Below, piece by piece: positions 49,165 to 56,843 of a stretch of 64,000 nucleotides of DNA. Made by a program: the position numbers and the translations under genes. A model generated the notes under the pieces. The model was not told where the DNA came from. It saw nothing but the letters and a program-made list of their open reading frames with translations, and searched no databases. Origin of the DNA: JAFKFJ01 sp963786445 (lineage in GTDB: Bacteria; Pseudomonadota; Alphaproteobacteria; Acetobacterales; Acetobacteraceae); the NCBI GenBank assembly GCA_963786445.1, contig CAWAZU010000009.1, positions 1 through 64,000 of the forward strand, read 5' to 3'. The stretch's first letter is position 1; every line of letters starts with the position of its first letter.

Positions 49165-51219
49165 ATGATGCCCCTCGCCCGCTGCCTGCGCCTCGCCGGA
49201 GCGGCCTGGTCCGCGGCCCTCCTGCTCGCGCCGCTGCCGGCGCTGGCGCAGGACGCGGCCCTGCCGCCGCTCGCCCAGCCGGAGGCCGCCCAGCCGGCTG
49301 CGGCGCCGGCCGAAGCCGATCCGCCGGCGCGCGTCGGGCGCGTGGCCAGCATCGACGGCACCGTCTCGTTCCACGGCCCGGACGCCGAGGCATGGCAGGC
49401 CGCGACGCCGAACTTCCCGCTCACCGCCGGCGATGCGCTGTGGACCCAGCCGCAGTCCAGCGCGGTCGCAGAGGTATCGGACAGCCGCATCACGCTCGCC
49501 GGTGAGACCGAGTTGGACGTGGACGCGATCAGCGACCTCGCCATGACGGCGACCGAGCCGAAGGGCGAGATTTTTCTCGATCTGCGCGACCTCGCGGCCG
49601 GCGAGACCTACACGCTGCGCACGCCGCGGGCTGTGCTGACGCTGGCGCAGGCCGGGCGCTACGCGGTCGCCGCCGGCGACACCGCAACGCCGACGACCAT
49701 CACCGTCGTCGCGGGCGCGGCGCAGGTGAACGGCGCGGATCTGCACATCATGGTGCAGCCGGGCCAGACGCTGACCATCACCGGCGACACCAATTTCACC
49801 GGCAGCATCGGGCCGGCGCAGCGCGACCCGTTCCTGGTGGCGATGCTTGAGCAACGCCCGCCGGCGCCGCCGCCGGCCGCCGCGCCGCCGCCGGCCGAGA
49901 TCGCGCAGATGCCCGGAGCGGAGGATTTGCAGGCCTACGGCAGCTGGCAGCCGACGCCGCAATACGGCTCGGTCTGGTATCCGCAGGTGGCGCCCGGCTG
50001 GGTGCCGTATCGCGAGGGCCACTGGGCCTATGTCGTGCCCTGGGGCTGGACCTGGGTGGACAACGCGCCCTGGGGCTTCGCGCCGTTCCATTACGGGCGC
50101 TGGGTGACGATCGGCGGGCGCTGGGCCTGGACGCCGGCCTACGCCGCCGCGGGCGGTCCGGCGCCGGCCTTCGGACGGCCGGTCTATGCGCCGGCGCTGG
50201 TCAGTTTCCTGGGCGGCGGCGGCGGTGCGGTCGGCTGGGTGCCGCTGGGCTGGAACGAGCCGTTCCACCCGTACTACCGCACCAGCCCCGGCTATCTGCG
50301 CAACGTCAACCGCGGTTCCGTGGCCAACGTCAACGCCATCGGCCGCGCCAACGCCATGCCGATCGACCGCTTCGCCAACCGCGGCGCCGCGACTTCCGTG
50401 CCGGCGGCGGCGATGGTCGGCTCGCGGCCGATCGCGGCGGAGGCGCGGCCGGTCCCGGCGCAACAACTGGCGGCGATGCGGCCCGCCGCGATTCCGCCGG
50501 TGCGGCCGAGCCGGGCGACCGCCGGCGTGACGCCCGCGGTGGCGCGCCAGCTCGGCCTGCCGCCGGGCGCACAGGCGCGGCCTTCCGCCCCCGGACCGGC
50601 CCTGACCCCGGCGGCGAACCGCACGCCGCAGGCGCGCGTGAAGCTGCGGGCGCCCACCGCCAAGGCGGCCTCCGTCCCGGCGCACCCGCAAGCGGCGCCC
50701 GCGCCCGCGCCGGCACACGGGCCGGAAACGCCGGCCGCCAAGGCCGAGCAGCACCCCGCCATCGCCCCGCATCCGGCAACGCCGGCGCACGGGCCGGAGG
50801 CGCCGGCCGCCAGGGAGGTGGCGCATCCCGCCGCCGTCCCAGCGCACGAGCCGGCCAAGCCGGCGCACCAGCCGGAGGCGCATCCCGCCATCGCGCCGCA
50901 CCCGGCCGCGCCCGCGCACGAGCCGGCGACGCCGGCGGCCAGGGAGGTGCCGCATCCGGCCGCCGTCCCAGCGCACGAGCCGGCCAAGCCGGCGCACCAG
51001 CCGGAGGCGCATCCCGCCGCCGCGCCGCACCCGGCCGCGCCCGCGCACGAGTCGGCGACGCCGGCGGCCAGGGAGGTGCCGCATCCGGCCGCCGTCCCAG
51101 CGCACGAGCCGGCCAAGGTCGAACCGCATCCGGCCCCGCATGCCGCCCCGCCAGCGCATCCGCCGCCGAAGCCGGCGCAGGAGGAACAACGGCACTGCAA
51201 CCCGGATCAGCACTGCTGA
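49165..51219 (+). CDS. Secreted FecR-domain protein (DUF6600) with long Pro/Ala/His repeat tail
   Basis: 684 residues. A signal peptide (LRLAGAAWSAALLLAPLPALA) leads to a FecR-like beta domain (about 55-210: VGRVASIDGTVSFHG, ITLAGETELDVDAIS, ITVVAGAAQVNG). A Trp-rich block follows (APGWVPYREGHWAYVVPWGW, WVDNAPWGFAPFHYGRW), typical of DUF6600 proteins. The last 200 residues are a low-complexity Pro/Ala/His/Glu tail with 43-residue repeats. It ends CNPDQHC. It is probably a periplasmic or cell-surface protein; its function is unknown. ATG 49165 or the next codon could start it. Confidence 0.8.
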   Translation: MMPLARCLRLAGAAWSAALLLAPLPALAQDAALPPLAQPEAAQPAAAPAEADPPARVGRVASIDGTVSFHGPDAEAWQAATPNFPLTAGDALWTQPQSSAVAEVSDSRITLAGETELDVDAISDLAMTATEPKGEIFLDLRDLAAGETYTLRTPRAVLTLAQAGRYAVAAGDTATPTTITVVAGAAQVNGADLHIMVQPGQTLTITGDTNFTGSIGPAQRDPFLVAMLEQRPPAPPPAAAPPPAEIAQMPGAEDLQAYGSWQPTPQYGSVWYPQVAPGWVPYREGHWAYVVPWGWTWVDNAPWGFAPFHYGRWVTIGGRWAWTPAYAAAGGPAPAFGRPVYAPALVSFLGGGGGAVGWVPLGWNEPFHPYYRTSPGYLRNVNRGSVANVNAIGRANAMPIDRFANRGAATSVPAAAMVGSRPIAAEARPVPAQQLAAMRPAAIPPVRPSRATAGVTPAVARQLGLPPGAQARPSAPGPALTPAANRTPQARVKLRAPTAKAASVPAHPQAAPAPAPAHGPETPAAKAEQHPAIAPHPATPAHGPEAPAAREVAHPAAVPAHEPAKPAHQPEAHPAIAPHPAAPAHEPATPAAREVPHPAAVPAHEPAKPAHQPEAHPAAAPHPAAPAHESATPAAREVPHPAAVPAHEPAKVEPHPAPHAAPPAHPPPKPAQEEQRHCNPDQHC
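50803..51120 (+). repeat. 129-bp tandem repeats in the FecR-protein tail
   Basis: The block CCGCCGTCCCAGCGCACGAG starts at 50831, 50960 and 51089, exactly 129 bp apart, and the DNA between them is nearly identical. Each unit encodes 43 residues rich in PAHEPA and HPAA. The high DNA identity shows recent duplication, so the length of the tail probably varies. Confidence 0.85.
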
Positions 51220-51291
51220 GCGACCACCGCCGCCCCGCCCGCAACCGTCCACGATCCGCCCCGTTCGCCGCAGACACCGAGGAGGCCGCAA

Positions 51292-51414
51292 GTGCGCCGT
51301 CTCATCCAAGCCATGCTGTTGCTCGCCCTGGCCGCCGGCATCGCCGGCTGCGCCTGTCGGCCGGGCTATGTCGGCCCGTATGGCGCCCGCCCGCCGCGGT
51401 GCTGGGTCTGGTGA
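51292..51414 (+). CDS. 40-residue lipoprotein
   Basis: GTG 51292 opens a 40-residue frame ending TGA 51414. The peptide is RRLIQAMLLLALAAGIAGC followed by a short Gly/Pro/Tyr-rich tail (RPGYVGPYGARPPRCWVW). AGIAGC is a good lipobox, so the mature part would be about 21 residues anchored to a membrane. GGAGG lies 7 nt before the start. Similar short lipoproteins with a GYVGPYG tail occur in other Proteobacteria, function unknown. Confidence 0.65.
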   Translation: MRRLIQAMLLLALAAGIAGCACRPGYVGPYGARPPRCWVW

Positions 51415-51435
51415 CGCCGGCGGCGCCGTCCGAAG

Positions 51436-51936
51436 TCACTCCACCGACGTGATGGCGTTGCGGTTCTTCGCCCAGCACAATTCGTCGTTGCAGACGGCGT
51501 CCGGCTGCGGGCGCTCCTTGCCGTAGCTGACGGTGGTGATACGGCTGCCCGCCGTACCTTTCGCCACCAGGTAGTCGCGCGCGATGTTGGCGCGCCGCTG
51601 GCCGAGCGCGATGTTGAATTCCTCGGTGCCGCGCTCGTCGCAATTGCCGGCGATCTGCACGTTCACCGTGGGATGGCTCTGCAGCCACGCGGCCTGCCGG
51701 TCCAGCGTCGCCTGGTCGTCGCCGCTCAGGATCGCCTTGTCGAAAGCGAAGAACACCCGGTCGCCGACATTTTTCGCCAGGTCTTCCTCGCTGCCCGGCG
51801 CCACGCCGGAGACGCCGGCGGCGGCTGTAGTCGTGCCGGTGCCGGTTGCGGTCGAGGTTTCCGCGCCGGTCCCGCCCCCGGCACAGCCGGCGAGCAGCAC
51901 AACGGCCGCGAGGGCGGCGAGTGGCTTCAGCTTCAT
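51436..51936 (-). CDS. pal: Peptidoglycan-associated lipoprotein Pal
   Basis: 166 residues. The signal peptide ends at lipobox LLAGC. After a Thr/Ala/Gly linker comes the OmpA-like domain: VFFAFDKAILSGDDQATLDRQAAWL, IAGNCDERGTEEFNIALGQRRA (peptidoglycan-binding Asp and Arg in the DERG..Y/F-NxxLGxRRA pattern) and VSYGKERP. Pal ties the outer membrane to peptidoglycan within the Tol-Pal complex. The tolB and tol genes usually beside it are not here; kup lies upstream with 72 nt between. Confidence 0.95.
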   Translation of the reverse strand: MKLKPLAALAAVVLLAGCAGGGTGAETSTATGTGTTTAAAGVSGVAPGSEEDLAKNVGDRVFFAFDKAILSGDDQATLDRQAAWLQSHPTVNVQIAGNCDERGTEEFNIALGQRRANIARDYLVAKGTAGSRITTVSYGKERPQPDAVCNDELCWAKNRNAITSVE

Positions 51937-52008
51937 GGTCGTCCCTTCCGTGCGGAATCGCGCAACCGGCGCGACGGCCGGCGCAGGAAGAACATCGCAA
52001 CCCCTCGG

Positions 52009-53898
52009 TCAGATTGCCACTTCCCGCCCGACCTCCACCACCGTCTCGGCCGGCAGCCGGAAATAGTCGGTGACGTGCAGCGAGTTGCGCTGCATGAAGG
52101 CAAACGTCGCCTCGACCCAGTGCGGCAGCCCGTGGTGATCCTCGCGCGCCACCACGGTTTCGTGACCGACGAAATAGGTCAGATCGGCGAGATCGACGCC
52201 GCAACCCTTGCCGTACGCCTGCGCCAGCAGCGCCGGCACGTCCGGCCGCTCCATGAAACCGAAGCGGGCAATGCTGCGCCAGATACCGGGCGCGACCGGC
52301 TCCACGGTCAGCCGCTCCGCCGCCGCCACGTAAGGCACCATCTCGGTCGTCACGTTCAGGATGAACACCCGCTCATGCAGGGCGCGGCTATGGCGGACGT
52401 GCCAGACCATCACCGGCGGCGTGTCGCGCCGCGTGCGCGTCAAAAACACCGCCGTGCCCGGCACCCGCGGCACGCCGCGCGCCGCAAGCTGGGCGAGGAA
52501 CGGGCCGAGCGGCAGCAGCGTATCGCGCATCCGCGCCGCCACCGCCTCCGCGCCGACGTGCCAGATCAGCATCAAGCCGTAGACGCCGCCGGCCAGCAGC
52601 AGCGGGACATAGCCGCCATCGGCGATCTTCAGCAGGTTGGCGGCGACGAAGGCGGCATCGACCACCGCCAGCGCGCCGGCGACGGCGGCGGCGAGCGGCA
52701 GCGGCCAGCGCCAGACCTCGCGCATGGCGATGAACAGCAGGATCGTGGTCATCAGCATGGTGACCGACACCGCGATTCCGTAGGCCGCGGCGAGATTGTC
52801 GGACTTGCCGAAGCCGAGCGTCAGCGCGACCGTCACCAGCATCAGCAGCCAGTTCACCGGCCCGACATAGATCTGGCCGTAGCCCCCGGCGGAGGTCTGC
52901 GTGATCGGCAGGCGCGGCAGCCAGCCGAGCTGGATCGCCTGCCGCGTCATCGAGAACGCGCCGGTGATGATCGACTGGCTGGCGATGATCGTCGCCACCG
53001 TCGCCAGCAGCACCAGCGGCACCAGCAGCGGCGCCGGCGCGAGCCGGTAGAAAATGTTGCCCTCGGTCGAGCCGCCCGCCACCACCAGCGCCGCCTGCCC
53101 GGCATAGTTCAGCACCAGCGCCGGCAGCACGACCGCCGACCACGCCAGCCGGATCGGCCGCGCGCCGAAATGCCCCATATCGGCGTACAGCGCCTCCGCC
53201 CCGGTGACGCAGAGGAACACGCCGCCGAGCACCAGGAACCCGGTCAGGCCGCCGTTGAAAAGGAAGAAAACTCCGTAGCGCGGGTCGATCGCCAGCAGCA
53301 CGGCCGGGTGCTGCACGATGCCGCCGATGCCGAGCAGCGCGATCACGGCGAACCACACCGCCATCAGCGGCCCGAAGGCGCCGCCGATGCGCGCGGTGCC
53401 GAGCCGCTGCACCGCGAACAGCGCGACCAGGATCGCCACCGCCGCCGGCAGGATGTAGGCGTGGAACGCAGGGGTGGCGATGTCCAGCCCCTCCAGCGCC
53501 GACAGCACCGAGATTGCCGGCGTGATCGCGCCGTCGCCATAGATCAGCGCCGCGCCGAACAGCCCGACCGCGACGATCAGCGGGCGCTGCTGGCGCTTGA
53601 TGCCGAGCAGCGACATCAGCGCCAGGATGCCGCCCTCGCCGTCGTTGTCCACGCGCATGGCGAGGGCGACGTATTTCACCGAGGTGACGATGATGAGCGT
53701 CCAGACGATCAGCGACAGCGAGCCGAGGGCCGCCGCCGCCGACGGGTGCGGCCCGGTGGTGTCGAGCACGGTTTTCAGCGTGTAGAGCGGGCTGGTGCCG
53801 ATGTCGCCGAACACCACGCCGAGCGCGGCCAGCCCCATCGCCGTCGTCCCCTTGCGCCGCAGGCGCGGCGCCCCGATCACGTCGGCCGAACTGCTCAC
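52009..53898 (-). CDS. kup: Low-affinity potassium transporter Kup
   Basis: 629 residues. About 12 membrane helices fill residues 20-450, starting with LAALGVVFGDIGTSPLYTLK, the strongest family signature, then DNDGEGGILALMSLL, IYGDGAITPAISVLSALEG and FYRLAPAPLLVPLVLL. A cytoplasmic C-terminal domain of about 170 residues follows (VPRVPGTAVFLT, DVPALLAQAYGKG). It takes up K+ with protons. GTG 53898 is chosen: GGGGGA lies upstream and the family start follows. Confidence 0.95.
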   Translation of the reverse strand: MSSSADVIGAPRLRRKGTTAMGLAALGVVFGDIGTSPLYTLKTVLDTTGPHPSAAAALGSLSLIVWTLIIVTSVKYVALAMRVDNDGEGGILALMSLLGIKRQQRPLIVAVGLFGAALIYGDGAITPAISVLSALEGLDIATPAFHAYILPAAVAILVALFAVQRLGTARIGGAFGPLMAVWFAVIALLGIGGIVQHPAVLLAIDPRYGVFFLFNGGLTGFLVLGGVFLCVTGAEALYADMGHFGARPIRLAWSAVVLPALVLNYAGQAALVVAGGSTEGNIFYRLAPAPLLVPLVLLATVATIIASQSIITGAFSMTRQAIQLGWLPRLPITQTSAGGYGQIYVGPVNWLLMLVTVALTLGFGKSDNLAAAYGIAVSVTMLMTTILLFIAMREVWRWPLPLAAAVAGALAVVDAAFVAANLLKIADGGYVPLLLAGGVYGLMLIWHVGAEAVAARMRDTLLPLGPFLAQLAARGVPRVPGTAVFLTRTRRDTPPVMVWHVRHSRALHERVFILNVTTEMVPYVAAAERLTVEPVAPGIWRSIARFGFMERPDVPALLAQAYGKGCGVDLADLTYFVGHETVVAREDHHGLPHWVEATFAFMQRNSLHVTDYFRLPAETVVEVGREVAI

Positions 53899-54053
53899 CG
53901 TGCGAATCCCCCGCTGCCTGCACCGTGGCCGGCGCCGCGGGACGATAACGGGTACGTGCGCGCAACGCATCCTTGCCGGGCGCGCGGGGTGCCGATTTCG
54001 CCCGGTCGGCGCCCGTGTTAGCGTCCGGCCCCGTCGGCGAGACCAGGAGGCAC

Positions 54054-54764
54054 ATGGACGCGGCGATCATCGTGGGCGCCGGGCGCGGTCACCGCATGGG
54101 CGGTCCGATCCCAAAACAGTACCGCGACCTCGCCGGCATGCCGGTGATCCGCCGCACGCTGCTCGCCTTCCTCCGCCACCCCGAGATCGGCTGCGTCCAG
54201 GCGGTCATCCATGAAGACGACCGCGACCTCTATGCCGAGGCGGCCGACGGTCTGGACCTGCCGCCGCCGGTGATCGGCGGCGCGACGCGCCAGGCATCGG
54301 TGCGCCGCGGCCTGGAAAGCCTCGCCGACGCGCCGCCGCGAAAAGTGCTGATCCACGACGCGGTGCGCCCGTTCGTCACGCCGGCGACGATTTCCGCCGT
54401 CATCGCGGCGCTCGACATTTCGGCCGCGGCGATCGCCGGCGTGCCGGTGACCGACACGCTGAAACGCTGCCGCGACGGCGTGATCGAGGCGACGGTCGAT
54501 CGCGCGAACATCTGGCGCGCCCAGACGCCGCAGGGTTTTTGGTTCGACCGCATCCTGGCGGCGCATCGCAAGCTGCACGAACGCAGCCCGAACGGGTCCG
54601 ACCTGACCGACAACTCGCTGGTCGCCGAGAGCGACGGTGCGCAGGTCGCGATCACGCTCGGCAGCGAGGACAACCTGAAAATCACCACCGAGCACGACCT
54701 GGAGCGGGCGCACGCGATCCTGGCGCGCGACTATGCCCGCGAGACGCGGCCCTCCAGCGGATAG
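54054..54764 (+). CDS. ispD: 2-C-methyl-D-erythritol 4-phosphate cytidylyltransferase
   Basis: 236 residues. The CTP loop IIVGAGRGHRMGGPIPKQY is near the N-terminus; VLIHDAVRPFVTPATI and VPVTDTLKRC follow, and the C-terminal IWRAQTPQGFWFDRI, DNSLVAESDGAQVAI and SEDNLKITTEHDL are highly conserved. It adds CMP to methylerythritol phosphate in the non-mevalonate isoprenoid pathway. Here it stands alone; many Alphaproteobacteria have a fused IspDF, and the frame ends at 54764 without an IspF part. AGGAGG precedes ATG 54054. Its end overlaps the convergent aldo-keto reductase by 34 nt. Confidence 0.94.
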   Translation: MDAAIIVGAGRGHRMGGPIPKQYRDLAGMPVIRRTLLAFLRHPEIGCVQAVIHEDDRDLYAEAADGLDLPPPVIGGATRQASVRRGLESLADAPPRKVLIHDAVRPFVTPATISAVIAALDISAAAIAGVPVTDTLKRCRDGVIEATVDRANIWRAQTPQGFWFDRILAAHRKLHERSPNGSDLTDNSLVAESDGAQVAITLGSEDNLKITTEHDLERAHAILARDYARETRPSSG

Positions 54765-55738
54765 GCGGGGTCGTTGTAGCCGGGCGTGGAGGGATGGCCG
54801 GGCACCACCAGCCGATCGACCAGCGCCTCGTCCTCCGCGGTGAAGCGATAATCGAGCGCGCCCACGTAGTCCTGCCACTGTTCCTCGGTGCGCGGCCCGG
54901 CGATGGCGCCGGTGACCAGGCGGTTGTTGAGCAGCCATGCGACCGCGAACTGGCCCGGCGTGATGCCCCGCGCCGCGGCGTGCTGCGCCAGCGTCTGCGC
55001 GATGTGCAGGCTTTCCTCGCGCCACTCGCTCTCCAGCATGCGCTTGTCCTGCCGTCCGGCGCGGGTGCCCGATTGCGGCGGCGTGCCGGGCCGGTATTTC
55101 CCGGTCAGCACGCCGCGCGCGAGCGGGCTGTACGGGAACACGCCGAGGCCGAAATGCGCGCAGGCCGGCAGGTGCTCGACCTCCGGCATGCGGTTGAGCG
55201 CGTTGTAGTAGGGCTGGCTCACCACCGGCCGGTCGATGCCGGCATCGTCGCACAGGCGGCAGATTTCGGCGACGCGCCAGCCGCGATGGTTGGAGACGCC
55301 GAAATGCCGGATTTTGCCGGCCCGCGTCAGGTCGGCGATGGCACGCACGGTCTCGGCGAGCGGCGTGTCGTGGTCCTCCTTGTGCAGATAGAGCACGTCG
55401 ATCACCTCGGTGCCGAGCCGCCGCAGGCTGTCCTCGACGGCGCGGAAGGCGTGGCGGCGCGACAGGCCGGCGCCGTTCGGGCCCGGCTCGGTCGGGTTGG
55501 CGAATTTCGTCGCCAGCACCCACCAGCCGCGGTGCGCGGCGATCGCGCGGCCGACGATTTCTTCCGACCGGCCCTCGGCGTACACGTCGGCCGTGTCGAT
55601 GAAGTTGACGCCCTGCTCGCGCGCGCGGGCGATGATCCGGGCCGCCGTCGCCTCGTCGGTGGCAGCCCCGAACATCATCGTGCCGAGGCACAGCGGCGAC
55701 ACGTTCAGCCCGCTCCGTCCCAACCTGCGGTAGTCCAT
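54731..55738 (-). CDS. Aldo/keto reductase
   Basis: 335 residues of the AKR TIM barrel. The start MDYRRLGRSGLNVSPLCLG is typical. The catalytic tetrad appears as Asp and Tyr in FIDTADVYAEGRSE, Lys in LATKFANP and His in VLYLHKEDHD. The NADPH site is in the C-terminal part (GAIAGPRTEEQ). The substrate is not evident, but it resembles the YajO/general-stress type of NADPH aldo-keto reductases. Confidence 0.9.
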   Translation of the reverse strand: MDYRRLGRSGLNVSPLCLGTMMFGAATDEATAARIIARAREQGVNFIDTADVYAEGRSEEIVGRAIAAHRGWWVLATKFANPTEPGPNGAGLSRRHAFRAVEDSLRRLGTEVIDVLYLHKEDHDTPLAETVRAIADLTRAGKIRHFGVSNHRGWRVAEICRLCDDAGIDRPVVSQPYYNALNRMPEVEHLPACAHFGLGVFPYSPLARGVLTGKYRPGTPPQSGTRAGRQDKRMLESEWREESLHIAQTLAQHAAARGITPGQFAVAWLLNNRLVTGAIAGPRTEEQWQDYVGALDYRFTAEDEALVDRLVVPGHPSTPGYNDPAYPLEGRVSRA

Positions 55739-55828
55739 CGCCGCTCTCCTTTGCTGCGCCGCCTTTCTCCGGCCGGCGTCCTCGCGCATACCATATCCCG
55801 TCCGAGCAGGATTTGAGAGGGCCGGCCG

Positions 55829-56155
55829 ATGTTCATCGCCATGAACCGCTTCCGCGTGATCGCCGGCGCCGAGGCGGAGTTCGAGCGGGTCTGGACCGAG
55901 CGCGACACGCAGTTGCGCGACGTTCCGGGCTTCATCGAATTCCACCTGCTGCGCGGCCCGGCGCGCGAGGATCACGTGCTCTACGCGTCGCACACGCTGT
56001 GGCGCAGCCAGGCGGATTTCGAGGCCTGGACCCGTTCGGATGCGTTCCGCCGCGCGCATGCGAGCGCCGGCGGGCGCCGGAAGCTGTATCTCGGCCATCC
56101 GGAGTTCGAGGGTTTTCAGGCGATCCAGACCGTGACGCCGGCGACCGCCGCATAG
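55829..56155 (+). CDS. Antibiotic-biosynthesis-monooxygenase (ABM) domain protein
   Basis: 108 residues of the dimeric alpha+beta barrel. The pattern MFIAMNRFRVIAGAEAEFERVW, GFIEFHLLRG and LYASHTLWRSQADFEAW matches the ABM/HmuQ-IsdG group. His at the end of the helix region (RRAHASAG) could be a heme ligand, as in heme-degrading members. Heme breakdown or quinol oxidation are possible; I cannot decide. It stands alone, divergent from the aldo-keto reductase. Confidence 0.8.
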   Translation: MFIAMNRFRVIAGAEAEFERVWTERDTQLRDVPGFIEFHLLRGPAREDHVLYASHTLWRSQADFEAWTRSDAFRRAHASAGGRRKLYLGHPEFEGFQAIQTVTPATAA

Positions 56156-56259
56156 CGTCCGGCGACGCGCCGGCGGCGGAGCGCGGCCCTGCCGGCTACG
56201 GCTATGCCTGGAGGAGCAGCAAAGGGACGATCGCGCTGGTGCAATAGTGGCGGGCAGCG

Positions 56260-56362
56260 CCCTCACCCCGGCCCTCTCCCACAAGTGGGAGAGGGGGGGA
56301 AGCAAGACGGCTGCACTGCTCCCTCTCCCGCGCTTGGGCGGGAGAGGGTCGGGGTGAGGGTG
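56260..56362. repeat. Palindromic repeat unit 1 beside DUF559
   Basis: The outer arms CCCTCACCCCGGCCCTCTCCC-type (56260-56280) and its inverted partner (56340-56360) enclose two GGGAGAGGG/CCCTCTCCC hairpins and a GAAGCAAGA core. The unit lies 4 nt beyond the stop of the DUF559 gene. A nearly identical unit in the same orientation is at 56731-56832. This palindrome type is widely dispersed in bacterial genomes. Confidence 0.85.
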
Positions 56363-56366
56363 CTGC

Positions 56367-56693
56367 TTAGCGCGGCTGCAACTCGGCCAGAATTGCCAGC
56401 ACAACGCCGTCCGTATTCTCGAGAATCTCGTTGTTCCAGAACCGCAGGATCCGCCACCCCGAAGCATGGACGCGCCGCGTGCGCGCTGCGTCCGATGCCG
56501 GATCGTGCTGCCCACCATCGGCCTCGATCGCCAGCAGGTGTGCGATGCACGCGAAATCAAGAACGGCGCCGTCAATCGGGTGCTGTCGGCGAAACTTGTA
56601 GCCGGCCAACCGGCGATCGCGCAGCGCAAACCACAGCCGCCGCTCGGCATCGGTCATGTTCCGCCTCAAGCGGCGTGCGGTCGCGGCGGACAT
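56367..56693 (-). CDS. DUF559 endonuclease-like protein
   Basis: 108 residues, standard length for the family. The order is RRNMTDAERRLWFALRDRRL, then YKFRRQHPIDGAVLDFACIA, the putative nuclease core AIEADGGQHD (Glu, Asp, His) and the final RILRFWNNEIL. DUF559 belongs to the restriction-endonuclease-like fold, related to Vsr mismatch nicking enzymes; its biological role is not settled. It is bounded on both sides by identical-orientation palindromic units (56260-56362, 56731-56832), which suggests that gene and repeats move or spread together. Confidence 0.88.
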   Translation of the reverse strand: MSAATARRLRRNMTDAERRLWFALRDRRLAGYKFRRQHPIDGAVLDFACIAHLLAIEADGGQHDPASDAARTRRVHASGWRILRFWNNEILENTDGVVLAILAELQPR

Positions 56694-56730
56694 GGCAAGA
56701 GCGTAATCCGTGTCACGGGATTTGCCAAGC

Positions 56731-56832
56731 CCCTCACCCCGGCCCTCTCCCGCAGAGCGGGAGAGGGAGAAGCAAGATCGCTTGTCTGCCCCCTCTCCCG
56801 CGCTTGGGCGGGAGAGGGTTGGGGTGAGGGTG
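56731..56832. repeat. Palindromic repeat unit 2 beside DUF559
   Basis: The same 100-bp design as unit 1: left outer arm 56731-56751, internal GAAGCAAGAT core, inner CCCTCTCCC at 56791-56799 and a right outer arm to 56830. It is a direct repeat of unit 1 across the DUF559 gene and ends 11 nt before the stop of parC. It may serve as the parC terminator. Confidence 0.85.
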
Positions 56833-56843
56833 CAGCGCGACGC

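Noticed and set aside
50803..51120. CRISPR-like periodic repeat array.
   Set aside because: The 129-bp units have no unique spacers, keep the reading frame and encode a repeated protein tail.
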